DNA of 64,000 nucleotides from Halalkalicoccus tibetensis (GCF_037996645.1 NZ_JBBMXV010000001.1:852268-916267); one strand, 5' to 3'. Counted from the first letter of the stretch, positions 15,342 through 24,563 are shown. Program-made: numbers and translations. The notes: generated by a model from the letters alone, not told the origin.

Positions 15342-15551
15342 GTGAGCGAAACAGAACCCATCATCGACGGCCACCGTATCGACCCGGACGACCACTACCC
15401 GCCGATCGAATGTCGATCGATCGTCGAGACGTGTGAGGGGCGTCCAGACGAGTGTACGATCTTCCCGCTGGTCGCGGAGGAGCCGCTGGGAACGACCGAG
15501 TGGATCACCGCACGGGAGGGCTCGTACGTCGCGATGGAGGAGATGCTGTGA
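15342..15551 (+). CDS. Small conserved haloarchaeal protein (DUF7511-like)
   Basis: This 69-residue acidic protein begins at GTG. It has three cysteines (E-C-R-S-I-V-E-T-C and D-E-C-T-I-F-P) and a conserved-looking tail W-I-T-A-R-E-G-S-Y-V-A-M. The pattern matches a short haloarchaeal family I recall as DUF7511, function unknown. An AT-rich element (GTATTAATAATTA, 15258-15270) lies 70-85 bases upstream. There is no ATG alternative in frame before the conserved part. Confidence 0.65.
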   Translation: MSETEPIIDGHRIDPDDHYPPIECRSIVETCEGRPDECTIFPLVAEEPLGTTEWITAREGSYVAMEEML

Positions 15552-15832
15552 GACGACCACCGATGCGTGACCGACGGCGTCGAGGCGTATCGAGCGAACG
15601 GACAGGGGAGACGGACGCGTTCGGGAAACCACGACTCAACCCATGAGCACCAACGGGACGTTTCAACGGGCGGGGAAGAAGGACGTGAGCAGGGCGCGAC
15701 GAACTGGCGGGACTCGCCGACGACACCGCCATCGAGCCGCCGCTGCGCGATCGGGCGTCGGAGCTCGCCTGACTCGAGGACGCTCCCGCTCGGCGCGTCG
15801 CGCGACGAACGTCGAAAAAGGCCCTCGTCCCC
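15552..15832. other. Gene-poor stretch with possible coding relic
   Basis: No intact gene is convincing. On the plus strand an ATG at 15643 opens a basic frame without features. In another frame, bases ~15690-15771 encode a plausible acidic-neutral tail with D-E-L-A-G-L-A-D-D-T-A-I-E and R-D-R-A-S-E-L-A before a stop, reminiscent of a helix in TFB-family factors, but with a stop codon just upstream. It may be a decayed gene fragment. Confidence 0.3.
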
Positions 15833-15985
15833 TCAGTGCGATCCGTGGATGTGCTCCCGGAGCCCGTCCACGTCGTCGAACTGCTCGTCACACTCCGCAC
15901 AGGTGTTGTGGTGCAGGCCGACGTGCTGGCTGATCGCCGCTGCCGATCCGAACTCCGCGTCACAGCTGGAACAGGTGTATCCCAT
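15833..15985 (-). CDS. Two-zinc-finger microprotein (C2H2-like)
   Basis: This 50-residue protein consists almost wholly of two C2H2-like fingers: C-S-S-C (residues 5-8) with H21 and H25/H26, and C-A-E-C (residues 29-32) with H45, H47 and H50. It begins M-G-Y-T-C and ends H-I-H-G-S-H. A TATA-like TTTTTAT lies 27-33 bases upstream of the ATG on the minus strand (16012-16018), consistent with a leaderless transcript, and a T5 run follows the stop. Small zinc-finger proteins are common and sometimes regulatory in haloarchaea. The target of this one is unknown. Spacing of the paired Cys and His is regular, so I consider it a real gene despite its size. Confidence 0.8.
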   Translation of the reverse strand: MGYTCSSCDAEFGSAAAISQHVGLHHNTCAECDEQFDDVDGLREHIHGSH

Positions 15986-16010
15986 TTCGTTATTAACTCA
16001 GGACCGAGAG

Positions 16011-16018
16011 CATAAAAA
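16011..16018 (-). promoter_or_regulatory. TATA box for zinc-finger microprotein
   Basis: Read leftward, TCTTTTTATG sits 27-33 bases before the ATG at 15985, the normal haloarchaeal leaderless spacing. Confidence 0.5.
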
Positions 16019-16131
16019 GACTTGTTAAGAGGTGCGCGAGTCGAGATACTAATTAATAGTTACAGCACCGGTAGCAGTTGTTAACTGCCGGCTGAACGTC
16101 CCGCCCGGAGCGGGGACGGGGCGCCGATCCG

Positions 16132-17337
16132 CTACTCGTTGTCGGGGCTGCGCGGGTGGTAGCCGGTGTCGTACTCACCGGCTTGCCCGTCCAGTCGGTC
16201 GGGGTTGATCCTCCCCCCGAGGAGCATGAAGTCGATGATCGTCAGCGCGCACATCGCCTCGACGACCGGGACGCCGCGGGGCGGCAGGACGGGGTCGTGG
16301 CGGCCGATCACCTGCACCTGTTTCTCCTCGCCCGTCTCCCAGTCGACCGTGGTCTGCTCTTTGGGGATCGAGGTCGGGGCATGCAGCGTCACCTCGCCGG
16401 TGATCGGCTGGCCAGTAGAGATCCCGCCCTGGATTCCGCCGTGGTCGTTGCCGACGGGGACGGGGTCACCCCGCGCTCGCGGGTCGCTTCGCTCCCCGCT
16501 CGTCCCCTCCGAGGCGGTGGCCTCGCTGTCGTCGAACTCCCAGTCCTCGTTTCGCTCCGAGCCCGAGTACTCGCTGGCCTCCTTTCCGAGCCCGAACTCG
16601 AAAGCGGTCGTCGCCGGCACGCTCATCATCGCCTGCCCGAGCCGAGCGGGAAGCGAGTCGAAGCGGGGCGCGCCGAGTCCTCTGGGAGCGCCGCGGATCT
16701 CGAACTCGATCGATCCGCCGATCGAGTCGCCCGCCCCCTGGTACTCCTCGATCAGCTCCTGCATCTCCCGAGCTATCTCGGGATCGCCACACCGGACGTC
16801 GTTCTCCTCGCTGTGCTCGAGCATCTCCTCGAAGCTCACGCCCTCGGCCTCGACGCTTCCGATCCGGTTGACGTGGGCCTTGATCTCGACGCCCTGGGCC
16901 GCGAGGATCTTCTTCGCGATCGCGCCCGCCGCGACCCAGTTGACGGTCTCGCGCGCGGAGGAACGCCCGCCGCCGCCCCAGTTGCGCGTGCCGAACTTCG
17001 CCGAGTAGGTGAAGTCGCCGTGGGAGGGTCGGGGCGCGGTGATAAAGGGCTCGTACTTGCCGGACTGGGCGTCCTTGTTCTCGATGACCATCCCGATGGG
17101 GGTCCCGGTGGTGTAGCCGTCCTGTATGCCGCTCTTGATCGAGACGGCATCGGCCTCGCCCCGGCTCGTGGTGATCATCGACTGGCCGGGCTTTCGCCGG
17201 TCGAGGTCGCCCTGAATGTCCTCCTCAGAGAGTTCGAGGCCCGCGGGACAGCCGGAGACGGTGCAGCCCATCGCCTCGCCGTGGCTCTCGCCGAAGGTCG
17301 TCACCTGGAACAGCCTGCCGAACGAGTTCCCGTTCAT
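16132..17337 (-). CDS. aroC: Chorismate synthase
   Basis: This 401-residue protein converts 5-enolpyruvylshikimate-3-phosphate to chorismate using reduced flavin. Signature segments are visible: G-E-S-H-G near residue 17, R-R-K-P-G-Q-S near 47, R-P-S-H-G-D near 103, [10 protein letters not shown] near 122-131, and [11 protein letters not shown] at 296-306. Residues ~272-291 form an unusual Ser/Glu/Arg-rich insert (including [11 protein letters not shown]) just before the G-N-D-H-G motif, probably a surface loop expansion. The start overlaps the aroA stop codon by four bases (ATGA), so aroA-aroC is an operon for the last two steps to chorismate. Confidence 0.95.
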   Translation of the reverse strand: MNGNSFGRLFQVTTFGESHGEAMGCTVSGCPAGLELSEEDIQGDLDRRKPGQSMITTSRGEADAVSIKSGIQDGYTTGTPIGMVIENKDAQSGKYEPFITAPRPSHGDFTYSAKFGTRNWGGGGRSSARETVNWVAAGAIAKKILAAQGVEIKAHVNRIGSVEAEGVSFEEMLEHSEENDVRCGDPEIAREMQELIEEYQGAGDSIGGSIEFEIRGAPRGLGAPRFDSLPARLGQAMMSVPATTAFEFGLGKEASEYSGSERNEDWEFDDSEATASEGTSGERSDPRARGDPVPVGNDHGGIQGGISTGQPITGEVTLHAPTSIPKEQTTVDWETGEEKQVQVIGRHDPVLPPRGVPVVEAMCALTIIDFMLLGGRINPDRLDGQAGEYDTGYHPRSPDNE

Positions 17338-18653
17338 TGTTCCTCGATGGCGGCCCCGAGGTCATAAAGCACGTCGAAGAAGTCCGGGAACGAGACGTCG
17401 ACGTGTTCGGCGCCCCGAACCGTCGTCTCGCCCTCGGCGACCAGCCCCGCGAGCGAGAGCGCCATGATTATCCGGTGGTCGTCGTGGCCCTCGACGGTTG
17501 CCCCCGACAGCTCCGACTCGTCGCCGTGGATCACGAGCTCGTCCTCGTGCTCGGTGACGCTCGCACCCATCTTCCCCAGCTCGTCGGCCATCGCGCTCAC
17601 GCGGTCGGTCTCCTTGTAGCGGACGTGCTCGCAGTCGGTGATCCGCGTCTCGCCGTTCGCCACAGCCCCCAGCGTCGCGATCGTCGGCAGGAGGTCGGGC
17701 GTGTCGCCGACGTCTACCTCCACGCCCGATAGATCGCTTTTCGAGGCTTCGATCGTCCCCTCCTCGCGGTCCCATTCCACGTCCCCGCCCATGCGCTCGA
17801 CGATCTCGACGATCGCGGTGTCGCCCTGCGCGCTCGGCTTGGCACCGCGGACCGTCAACCCCTCCTCGGCGGCCAGCACGCCCGCCGCCAGCAGGTAGGA
17901 GATCGACGAGAAGTCGCCGGGGACGCGGTACTCGCCGCCCTCGGGCTCGTAGGACTGGTTTCCGGGGACCCGAAAGCCCGACGCGCCCGCCGAGCGGACC
18001 TCGCCGCCGTCGGCACCCACGGGTTCGGCCTCGACCCCGAACTCCGCGAGGAGTTCGAGCGTGATGTCGACGTAGGGCGCGGATTTGAGTTCGGTCTCGA
18101 GCTCGATCTCGATCCCCTCCTCGGCCACTGCGCCGGCCATCAGCAGCGCGGTGATGTACTGTGAGGAGACGTCACCGGGGATCGAGACCTCGCCACCCGG
18201 GATCGGCCCGCCGATCACCAGCGGTGCCTGCCCGTTGTGGCGGGTGCTCTCGGCCCGGCCGCCCAACCCCCCGATGGCGTCGAGAAGCGGGCCCTGCGGG
18301 CGCGAGCGGAGCGAGTCGTCGCCGGTGAGGACGGTGAGGCCGTCGGCGAGCGCGGCAGTCCCCGTAACCAGTCGCATCGTCGTGCCGCTGTTCGCGCAGT
18401 CGATGACGTCGTCGGGCACGTCGGGCCTACCTGCAAAGCCCTCGACCGCGAGACCGTCGTCCGATTCGCTCACGTCGCCGCCGAAGGCCTCGACCGCGCG
18501 GGCGGTCGCGTGCGGGTCGGCGCTGTCGAGCGGTTCCCTGACCAGCGCGCCGTCGGCGTAGCCCGCCGCCAGGATCGCTCTGTGAGTGTAGCTCTTCGAG
18601 GGCGGGGCCCGCGCGGACCCGCGGAGCGAGGAAGGCGTGATCGTGACGTCCAT
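17334..18653 (-). CDS. aroA: 3-phosphoshikimate 1-carboxyvinyltransferase (EPSP synthase)
   Basis: This 439-residue protein joins phosphoenolpyruvate to shikimate-3-phosphate. It shows [10 protein letters not shown] near residue 17, the [10 protein letters not shown] motif (the family N-x-G-T-x-x-R), G-D-x-S-L-R-S-R-P, [10 protein letters not shown], and the late K-E-T-D-R and H-D-D-H-R-I motifs. The ATG at 18653 (M-D-V-T-I-T) is preferred to the far upstream frame, which passes through the opposite-strand gene at 18732. It is the first gene of the aroA-aroC operon. Length is normal. Confidence 0.95.
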   Translation of the reverse strand: MDVTITPSSLRGSARAPPSKSYTHRAILAAGYADGALVREPLDSADPHATARAVEAFGGDVSESDDGLAVEGFAGRPDVPDDVIDCANSGTTMRLVTGTAALADGLTVLTGDDSLRSRPQGPLLDAIGGLGGRAESTRHNGQAPLVIGGPIPGGEVSIPGDVSSQYITALLMAGAVAEEGIEIELETELKSAPYVDITLELLAEFGVEAEPVGADGGEVRSAGASGFRVPGNQSYEPEGGEYRVPGDFSSISYLLAAGVLAAEEGLTVRGAKPSAQGDTAIVEIVERMGGDVEWDREEGTIEASKSDLSGVEVDVGDTPDLLPTIATLGAVANGETRITDCEHVRYKETDRVSAMADELGKMGASVTEHEDELVIHGDESELSGATVEGHDDHRIIMALSLAGLVAEGETTVRGAEHVDVSFPDFFDVLYDLGAAIEEQ

Positions 18654-18731
18654 GCGCGGGGCGAGGTCCCCCCGTCGTATCACAGTACCGATGGCGACAA
18701 CGCCAAGGCCGTCGGCGCGTAGATCGGACCA

Positions 18732-19157
18732 ATGGCGTCGGACCCCCGGACGATCCGCTCGATCGCCGTCACCGCCGAGGACGCCGTCTCGGCCTACGAG
18801 GCGAGCGAGCGAAGCGCCACGCGCCCCGTCCTGCGGATCACCCCGCCGTTCAACGGGCGGATGCGCGCCCGACTCCACCTGCCCGGCGACGCGAACGAGG
18901 GATCGGAGGCGATCCACCTCCGGCCGGCCGACCTCTTCGACCCCGAACGGCTCCCGCCCTACCCCGAGCCCGCCGACACCGAATCCGAGATCCGCGACGA
19001 TCCCGATCTCGATTACTCGACGGAGCTCCACCACGATCGCCACGTCGAACGGGTCGAGGAGTGGCGCGAGCGCGCGAGGGGGGCGTTCGTCGAGACGGTC
19101 GAACTCGATACCTCGGAGGGCCCCCATCGGATCGAGGTGAAGGTACTCGGCCGGTGA
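18732..19157 (+). CDS. Conserved haloarchaeal protein of unknown function
   Basis: This 141-residue acidic soluble protein has no membrane or signal segment. It opens [20 protein letters not shown] and contains [19 protein letters not shown], which looks like a conserved core, then [10 protein letters not shown] near residue 95. I recall similar proteins in other haloarchaea as a DUF beside aroA, but cannot name a function. It is divergent from aroA with a 78-base gap, and precedes the ABC transporter genes by 43 bases. Confidence 0.7.
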   Translation: MASDPRTIRSIAVTAEDAVSAYEASERSATRPVLRITPPFNGRMRARLHLPGDANEGSEAIHLRPADLFDPERLPPYPEPADTESEIRDDPDLDYSTELHHDRHVERVEEWRERARGAFVETVELDTSEGPHRIEVKVLGR

Positions 19158-19200
19158 ATCGCCGGAACGGCTATTCGTCGGGCGCGATATCCTTCACGGC

Positions 19201-20142
19201 ATGCCGACGATCGAATGCGAGGGGCTGACGAAGCGTTACGGGGACGTGGTCGGCGTCGACTCGCTCTCCTTTGCGGTCGAGGAGGGCGAGGTCTTCGGCT
19301 TCCTCGGCCCCAATGGTGCGGGAAAGACGACGACCATCCGCACCCTGCTGGGGCTGCTCTCGCCGACCGAGGGCACCGCGCGGGTGCTCGGGGCCGAGGT
19401 CACCGACGAGGGCGCGCTGATCGAGGCCAAACGGCGGATCGGCTACCTGCCCGCCCATCTGGGCTTCGACGAGGGTCTCACCGGAGAGCGAGTGCTCGAT
19501 CACCACGCCGCGATCAAAGGCGACGAGCGCCGCGGGGAGCTGCTCGAGCTGTTCGACCCGCCCCTGGAGCGGGCGATCCGCGAGTACTCGACGGGCAACG
19601 AGCGGATGCTCGGGATCGTCCAGGCGTTCATGCACGACCCCGACCTGGTGATCATGGACGAACCGACCTCGGGGCTCGACCCGCTCAAACAGGAGCGCTT
19701 CCACGAGTTCATCCGGGCCGAGCGCGAGCGGGGGACGACGGTCTTCTTCTCCTCGCACGTCCTGAGCGAGGTCCGCCAGGTCTGTGACCGGGTCGGGATC
19801 CTTCGGGAGGGCCGGCTCGTCGCGCTCGAGGACGTCGACGACCTGCTGAGCCGCGGCGGCAAGCGGGTGCGGGTCCGGCTGGCCGATCCCGTTTCCCGGG
19901 CCGCCTTTACGATCGAGGGGATGGTCGGCGTCGAGCCCATCGCCGACGGCTTTCGCTTCACCTACACCGGCGAGTACAACGCGCTGCTTCGCCACCTCGC
20001 CGAGCACGACGTGATCGACGTCGAGATCGGCGAGCCGCCCCTGGAGGACGTGTTCATGCATTACTACGGGGAGGTCGACGCGGAAACGGCGGAGGAGGGA
20101 GCCGCCGGATCCGTTACTGAACTGGAGGGCGCGGATGCTTGA
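19201..20142 (+). CDS. ABC transporter ATP-binding protein (ABC-2 type)
   Basis: This 313-residue ATPase has Walker A G-P-N-G-A-G-K-T-T at about residues 37-45, Q-loop position near Y-L-P-A-H-L, signature Y-S-T-G-N-E-R-M (a relaxed form of L-S-G-G-Q), Walker B L-V-I-M-D-E-P-T-S-G-L-D, and the switch His in F-F-S-S-H-V-L-S-E-V. It energises the permease encoded next, whose start overlaps its end by eight bases. This family exports drugs, peptides or copper-related factors. The substrate is not evident. The variant signature (N-E instead of G-Q) is common in haloarchaeal members. Confidence 0.93.
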   Translation: MPTIECEGLTKRYGDVVGVDSLSFAVEEGEVFGFLGPNGAGKTTTIRTLLGLLSPTEGTARVLGAEVTDEGALIEAKRRIGYLPAHLGFDEGLTGERVLDHHAAIKGDERRGELLELFDPPLERAIREYSTGNERMLGIVQAFMHDPDLVIMDEPTSGLDPLKQERFHEFIRAERERGTTVFFSSHVLSEVRQVCDRVGILREGRLVALEDVDDLLSRGGKRVRVRLADPVSRAAFTIEGMVGVEPIADGFRFTYTGEYNALLRHLAEHDVIDVEIGEPPLEDVFMHYYGEVDAETAEEGAAGSVTELEGADA

Positions 20143-20932
20143 GATCGCCCGCTACGAGGCCGGCAAGCGGGCCAAGGGGACGGCCGCGCTGACCGCGGGG
20201 ATCGCCGTCCTCGCGCTCGTGTTCGTGGCGTTCTTCCCGTCACTGGCGGGCGCCGACGTCGACATCGACGCCATGCTCGAGGCCTACCCGCCGGCGGTCC
20301 AGGAGGCGTTCGGGATCGCCACCCTCAGCACGATCGAGGGATTCCTCGCCGTCGAGATCTACCAGTTCGTCTGGCTGCTCCTGCTCGGCCTCTACTTCGC
20401 CTACAGCGCCGGCGGGCTGATCGCGGAGGACGTCGAGCGCGACCGGATGGACCTCACCCTCTCGCTGCCGGTCTCGCGCTCGCGCGTGCTCGTCGAGAAG
20501 TTTCTGTCCCTCCTGGTCCCGATCCTCGCGCTCAACCTCGTCGTCCCGGTGGTCGTCTTCGCCGGCGTGCTGGCGATCGGCGAGTCGATCGACCCCGTCG
20601 ACCTGGCGATGGTCCACGCGCTGTCGATCCCGTATCTACTGGCCTGCGCGGCGATCGGCCTCCTGCTGTCGGTGCTCGCGAGCCGCGCGGACGTCGCGCG
20701 CCGGATCGCCATCGCCGCCGTCTTCGTTCTCTTCCTGATCGAGTCGGTCGCCGCGAGCACCGACGGCTTCGAGGCGGCCGGCTACCTCAGCCCGACCCAC
20801 TACTACGACCCGACGGCGGTCCTCGTCGAGGGCAGCTACGACCTCGCGGGCGCGGCCGTGCTGCTCGTCGTGACCGTCCTCCTCGTATTCCTCGCCCGGT
20901 TCCGGTTCGCGCGGGCGGACATTGGCGCGTAG
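20135..20932 (+). CDS. ABC-2 type transporter permease
   Basis: This 265-residue membrane protein has six hydrophobic helices (about residues 20-40, 70-95, 110-155, 160-185, 195-215 and 235-258) and the start L-E-I-A-R-Y-E-A-G-K-R typical of haloarchaeal ABC-2 permeases. The amphipathic segment D-R-M-D-L-T-L-S-L-P-V-S-R-S-R-V-L-V-E-K-F is the coupling region expected to contact the ATPase. Overlap with the preceding ATP-binding gene shows co-translation. Substrate unknown. Confidence 0.9.
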   Translation: MLEIARYEAGKRAKGTAALTAGIAVLALVFVAFFPSLAGADVDIDAMLEAYPPAVQEAFGIATLSTIEGFLAVEIYQFVWLLLLGLYFAYSAGGLIAEDVERDRMDLTLSLPVSRSRVLVEKFLSLLVPILALNLVVPVVVFAGVLAIGESIDPVDLAMVHALSIPYLLACAAIGLLLSVLASRADVARRIAIAAVFVLFLIESVAASTDGFEAAGYLSPTHYYDPTAVLVEGSYDLAGAAVLLVVTVLLVFLARFRFARADIGA

Positions 20933-20977
20933 CCCGCGAGATCGACCGTTTATTGTCCTCCGTGACCCAGCGGAGGT

Positions 20978-22132
20978 ATGGACCCGGACCTCTCGGAACT
21001 CGATTCGTTTCTCGATAGCGACGGCTACCTGATCGACGACGACTCCGCGGACTCCGACCAGCGATACCTCTCGGGGTTCGACGCCCACGACCCGTTCTTC
21101 ACCCTCTATGACGGCGAAAACGGCGAGACGCACCTGCTCGTCTCCGGACTCGAGTACGGTCGCGCACGGAAGGAGAGCCGCGCCGACTCGGTCTCGCGCT
21201 ATTCGGACTACGACTACCAGTACGGCTCGACGGAGGAACGCCACCGGATGCTCGCCGATTTCCTCGCGGACCACGACGTCTCCTCGCTGGCCGTCCCCGC
21301 GCGGTTCCCGCTCGCGACCGCCGACGGCCTCCGCGAGCGCGATATCGAGGTCGCGGCCGAGACCGACGACGTGCTCACGACCATCCGCGCAGTGAAAACC
21401 GACGCGGAGGTCGACCACATCAGGGAGGCCCAGCGCGCCAACGAGCGGGCGATGGAGCGCGCCGAGACCCTCCTGCGGGAGGCGACCGTCGAGGACGGCC
21501 TGCTGGTCCACGACGGCCGCGAGCTGACCAGCGAGCGGGTCCGGAGGGAGATCGAGATCGAGCTGCTGGAACGGGACCACGCGCTCGACGAGACGATCGT
21601 CGCCTGTGGACCGGACGCCGCCGACCCCCACGATCGAGGCAGCGGCCCGCTTCGCCCGAACGAAACGATCGTGATCGATATCTTCCCGAAGAGCAAGGAG
21701 TCGAACTACCACGCCGACATGACCCGGACGTTCTCGGTCGGCGAGCCCGCCGAGACGGCCCGCGAGTGGTACGAGCTCACCGCCGAAGCGAAGGGCGCCG
21801 CCCTCGACGCGATCGAGCCCGGCGCAACGGGAGAGGACGTCCACGACGCGGTCTGTGACGTCTACGAGGAGGCGGGCCTGCCCACCCTCAGGGACGACCC
21901 CTCGACGGAGACGGGGTTCATCCACTCGACGGGCCACGGGATCGGGCTCGACGTCCACGAGCTCCCCCGCCTCGCGCCCGGCGGCGAGGAGCTGGAGCCC
22001 GGCCACGTCATCACCGTCGAACCCGGCCTCTACGACCCCGAGGTCGGTGGCGTTCGAATAGAGGACCTCGTGGTCGTCACCGAATCGGGGTACGAAAACC
22101 TCACCGACTATCCCGAGGAGTTCGTGCTCTGA
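20978..22132 (+). CDS. M24-family metallopeptidase (Xaa-Pro peptidase-like)
   Basis: This 384-residue protein has an N-terminal creatinase-like domain (about 1-150) and a pita-bread catalytic domain. Likely metal ligands are Asp in V-I-D-I-F-P, Asp in Y-H-A-D-M-T-R-T-F, His in H-S-T-G-H-G-I-G, and Glu in T-V-E-P-G-L-Y and R-I-E-D. It probably cleaves N-terminal residues next to proline in peptides in the cytoplasm. A TATA-like GTTTATTG lies 25-31 bases upstream of the ATG, fitting a leaderless message. It is followed by a tiny zinc-ribbon gene. Confidence 0.92.
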   Translation: MDPDLSELDSFLDSDGYLIDDDSADSDQRYLSGFDAHDPFFTLYDGENGETHLLVSGLEYGRARKESRADSVSRYSDYDYQYGSTEERHRMLADFLADHDVSSLAVPARFPLATADGLRERDIEVAAETDDVLTTIRAVKTDAEVDHIREAQRANERAMERAETLLREATVEDGLLVHDGRELTSERVRREIEIELLERDHALDETIVACGPDAADPHDRGSGPLRPNETIVIDIFPKSKESNYHADMTRTFSVGEPAETAREWYELTAEAKGAALDAIEPGATGEDVHDAVCDVYEEAGLPTLRDDPSTETGFIHSTGHGIGLDVHELPRLAPGGEELEPGHVITVEPGLYDPEVGGVRIEDLVVVTESGYENLTDYPEEFVL

Positions 22133-22187
22133 GGGATTCGTCGATCGTCGTACCCATCTTTATGGACTGTCGAACCGAGGATTCGGT

Positions 22188-22295
22188 ATGAACTGTCCGG
22201 AGTGCGAGGTCCGGCTGGCGAACGTCCAGGGCTATCGGACCTGTCCCGTGTGCGGCTACGTCAGACCCCGCGGGCAGTCGCCGCCGAGCGCGTAA
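22188..22295 (+). CDS. 35-residue CPxC zinc-ribbon microprotein
   Basis: This frame encodes 35 residues, starting M-N-C-P-E-C-E-V and containing a second knuckle C-P-V-C-G-Y, giving the four-cysteine zinc-ribbon pattern seen in many haloarchaeal small proteins. The tail is short and basic (V-R-P-R-G-Q-S-P-P-S-A). A TATA box (TCTTTATGG, about 22157-22165) lies 25-30 bases before the ATG, so the message would be leaderless. It sits between the peptidase and tyrA. The function is unknown. The regular Cys spacing and promoter make it likely to be real. Confidence 0.75.
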   Translation: MNCPECEVRLANVQGYRTCPVCGYVRPRGQSPPSA

Positions 22296-22375
22296 CGATC
22301 GGTTCTCCGGCGCTCGCGACGGGAGAGCGGCGCGTATGCCAACGCCTTTTTCCCCGGGCGGAGAAGGGGGCTCCG

Positions 22376-23113
22376 ATGGACGTACTGATCGTCGGCGCGG
22401 GGACGATGGGGCGCTGGTTCGGCGGGGTAGTCGGGGGCCCCGACACGGATGTGGCGTTCGTCGACCGCGAACAAGGGGCCGCCCGCGAGGCCGCCGCGAC
22501 GGTCGGCGGGCGGGCGGTCGATTACGAGACGGCCGAGCGCTTCGACCTGATCTGTCTGGCGGTCCCGATCCCGGCCGTCGAGCGTGCGATCGCCCTGCAT
22601 GCCCCGCTCGCGGACCGGGCGATCGCCGACGTCAGCGGCGTCATGCGCGCGCCGGTCGCCGCGATGGAGGCCCACGCCCCCGAGCGCGAGCACGTCAGCC
22701 TCCACCCGCTGTTCTCGCCCGGGAACGCCCCCGGGAACGTCCCGATCGTCGCCGACGAGGGGCCCGTCGCCGACTGGCTCCGCGAGCGCCTCGAGACGGC
22801 CGGCAACGGCCTCGTCGAGACCACCCCCGAGGAGCACGACGCGGCCATGGAGACGATCCAGACGAAGGCCCACGCGGCGGTGCTGGCCTACGCGCTCGCC
22901 GCCGACGAGGTGCCCGAGGGGTTCGAGACGCCCGTCTCGCGCGGGCTCGACGGGCTCGTCGAAGCGGTGACCGGCGGCAACCCGACCGTCTACGCCGACA
23001 TCCAGTCGACGTTCCCCGGCGCCGACGACGTCGCCGACGCCGCGACCGACGTCGCCGAGGCCGATCGAGAGGGGTTCGAGGCGCTCTATCGCGAGGCCGG
23101 GGCGGGAGAATGA
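22376..23113 (+). CDS. tyrA: Prephenate dehydrogenase (TyrA)
   Basis: This 245-residue NAD(P)-dependent enzyme starts with the Rossmann motif V-L-I-V-G-A-G-T-M-G-R-W-F. It has C-L-A-V-P-I-P-A-V in the second beta unit, A-D-V-S-G-V-M as the active-site strand, and H-V-S-L-H-P-L-F-S-P-G with the catalytic His region. It converts prephenate to 4-hydroxyphenylpyruvate for tyrosine. The ATG at 22376 starts right at the Rossmann strand; the longer frame upstream passes through the microprotein gene. Its stop overlaps the next gene's ATG (ATGA). It is shorter than bacterial TyrA, as is usual in haloarchaea. Confidence 0.88.
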   Translation: MDVLIVGAGTMGRWFGGVVGGPDTDVAFVDREQGAAREAAATVGGRAVDYETAERFDLICLAVPIPAVERAIALHAPLADRAIADVSGVMRAPVAAMEAHAPEREHVSLHPLFSPGNAPGNVPIVADEGPVADWLRERLETAGNGLVETTPEEHDAAMETIQTKAHAAVLAYALAADEVPEGFETPVSRGLDGLVEAVTGGNPTVYADIQSTFPGADDVADAATDVAEADREGFEALYREAGAGE

Positions 23114-24528
23114 GCCGGCAGGCGATCCTCGACGTCGCGAAGTACCTCCGGAACGTCCGCCCGATCGACCCCGAGGAGCTGGTCGAGTACGTCGAGGGCG
23201 GCGCCCATCCCGCGGTCGCCCGCCAGACACTCCGCGAGGAGGCCCTCGATCTCGGGCTGTACGAACGTGAGGACGGCACGTTCGTCCCCGCGGACGACGA
23301 CCCCATCGAGCCGGACTTCGACGGGGTGAGCGCCATCCCCGACCGCTACCTCGACCGGCTCGAGGAGCTGCTGGTCGAGCGCTTCGGCCCCGAGTGGGCC
23401 GACGGCGAGAGCAGCGCCACCCTCCGGACCGAGATCCGCCGGCTCAAGGAGCGCTACTACCGCCAGCACCCCGTCGAGTACGACGAGACCGCGGCGCTCG
23501 GCTACGCGATCTACCACCTCCCCGACTACTACGCGGCCACCCAGTACGCGCTCGACGAGCTGGGTTCGCGGGGGCTGCTCCCCTCGACGCTCCGGGTGCT
23601 CGACGTGGGTGCGGGCGTCGGCGGCCCGGCGCTCGGCCTCGCCGACTACGCGGAGGGCGCGCTCGTCGAGTACCACGCCGTCGAGCCGAGCGCGGGCGCC
23701 GACGTATTGGAGACCCTGCTCGCGGAGAGCCCGCGGAACTTCCACCCGACGATCCACCGCGAGACCGCGGAGGCGTTCGAGCCACCTGGCCAGTTCGACC
23801 TCGTGCTGTTCGCGAACGTGCTGGTCGAGCTCTCGGAGCCCGCGGCGGTGCTGAAACGGTATCTCACACACCTTGTTTCCGATGGATCGCTGCTCGCGCT
23901 CTCGCCGGCCGACAGGAACACCGCGACCGGTCTGCGGGAGGTCGAACACGAGGTCGCCGACGGCTCGGAGTACACGGTCTTCGCGCCGACGCTGCGGCTG
24001 TGGCCCGGCCGCGAGCCGACCGACCACGGCTGGTCGTTCGATCGCAAGCCCGACCTCCGGGTACCCGAGTTCCAGCGCCGCCTCGACGAGGGCGAGCGCG
24101 CCGCGGTCGAGCACGGCGAGCGTGACTCGGCGACCGGCGAGTTCACCAACGTCGACGTGCAGTACGCCTACTCGATCCTCCGGCGCGACGGACGACGGCG
24201 CCTCGACGCGACCGCCGACTCCGATCGCTTCGCGCCGTTCGAGGGGAGCGAGGTCCGCGTCACCGACCGGGTCGACTGCATCGCGGTCAAGCTCAGCGGC
24301 TCGCTCTCGGAGCCGGGTGCCAACCCGCTGTTCCTGCTGGGCGACGGCAGCCAGTCCGAAAGCCACTACGCCGTCCTCACCCGTGAGACGTCGCTCAACC
24401 GCCCGCTGCTGGAGGCGGGCTACGGCGATGTCCTGATCTTCGAATCGGTCCTCGTGCTCTGGAACGACGACGAGGGGGCCTACAACCTCGTGGTCGACGA
24501 GGAGACGGTCGTCGACCGGGTCGGATAA
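23110..24528 (+). CDS. Rsm22-like ribosomal small-subunit methyltransferase
   Basis: This 472-residue protein has an N-terminal helical region (about 1-150) with R-R-L-K-E-R-Y-Y-R-Q-H-P and Y-A-I-Y-H-L-P-D-Y-Y-A-A, then a SAM-binding fold beginning L-R-V-L-D-V-G-A-G-V-G-G-P-A-L and including F-D-L-V-L-F-A-N-V-L-V-E-L. These are hallmarks of the archaeal/mitochondrial Rsm22 family, thought to modify small-subunit rRNA. The C-terminal ~200 residues contain a beta-rich extension. I do not see the four-cysteine cluster often found at the C-terminus of mitochondrial members. It overlaps tyrA by four bases. Confidence 0.75.
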   Translation: MSRQAILDVAKYLRNVRPIDPEELVEYVEGGAHPAVARQTLREEALDLGLYEREDGTFVPADDDPIEPDFDGVSAIPDRYLDRLEELLVERFGPEWADGESSATLRTEIRRLKERYYRQHPVEYDETAALGYAIYHLPDYYAATQYALDELGSRGLLPSTLRVLDVGAGVGGPALGLADYAEGALVEYHAVEPSAGADVLETLLAESPRNFHPTIHRETAEAFEPPGQFDLVLFANVLVELSEPAAVLKRYLTHLVSDGSLLALSPADRNTATGLREVEHEVADGSEYTVFAPTLRLWPGREPTDHGWSFDRKPDLRVPEFQRRLDEGERAAVEHGERDSATGEFTNVDVQYAYSILRRDGRRRLDATADSDRFAPFEGSEVRVTDRVDCIAVKLSGSLSEPGANPLFLLGDGSQSESHYAVLTRETSLNRPLLEAGYGDVLIFESVLVLWNDDEGAYNLVVDEETVVDRVG

Positions 24529-24563
24529 CGGCACTTTTCGTCCCCGGCGTCCGAGTCGGGGGT

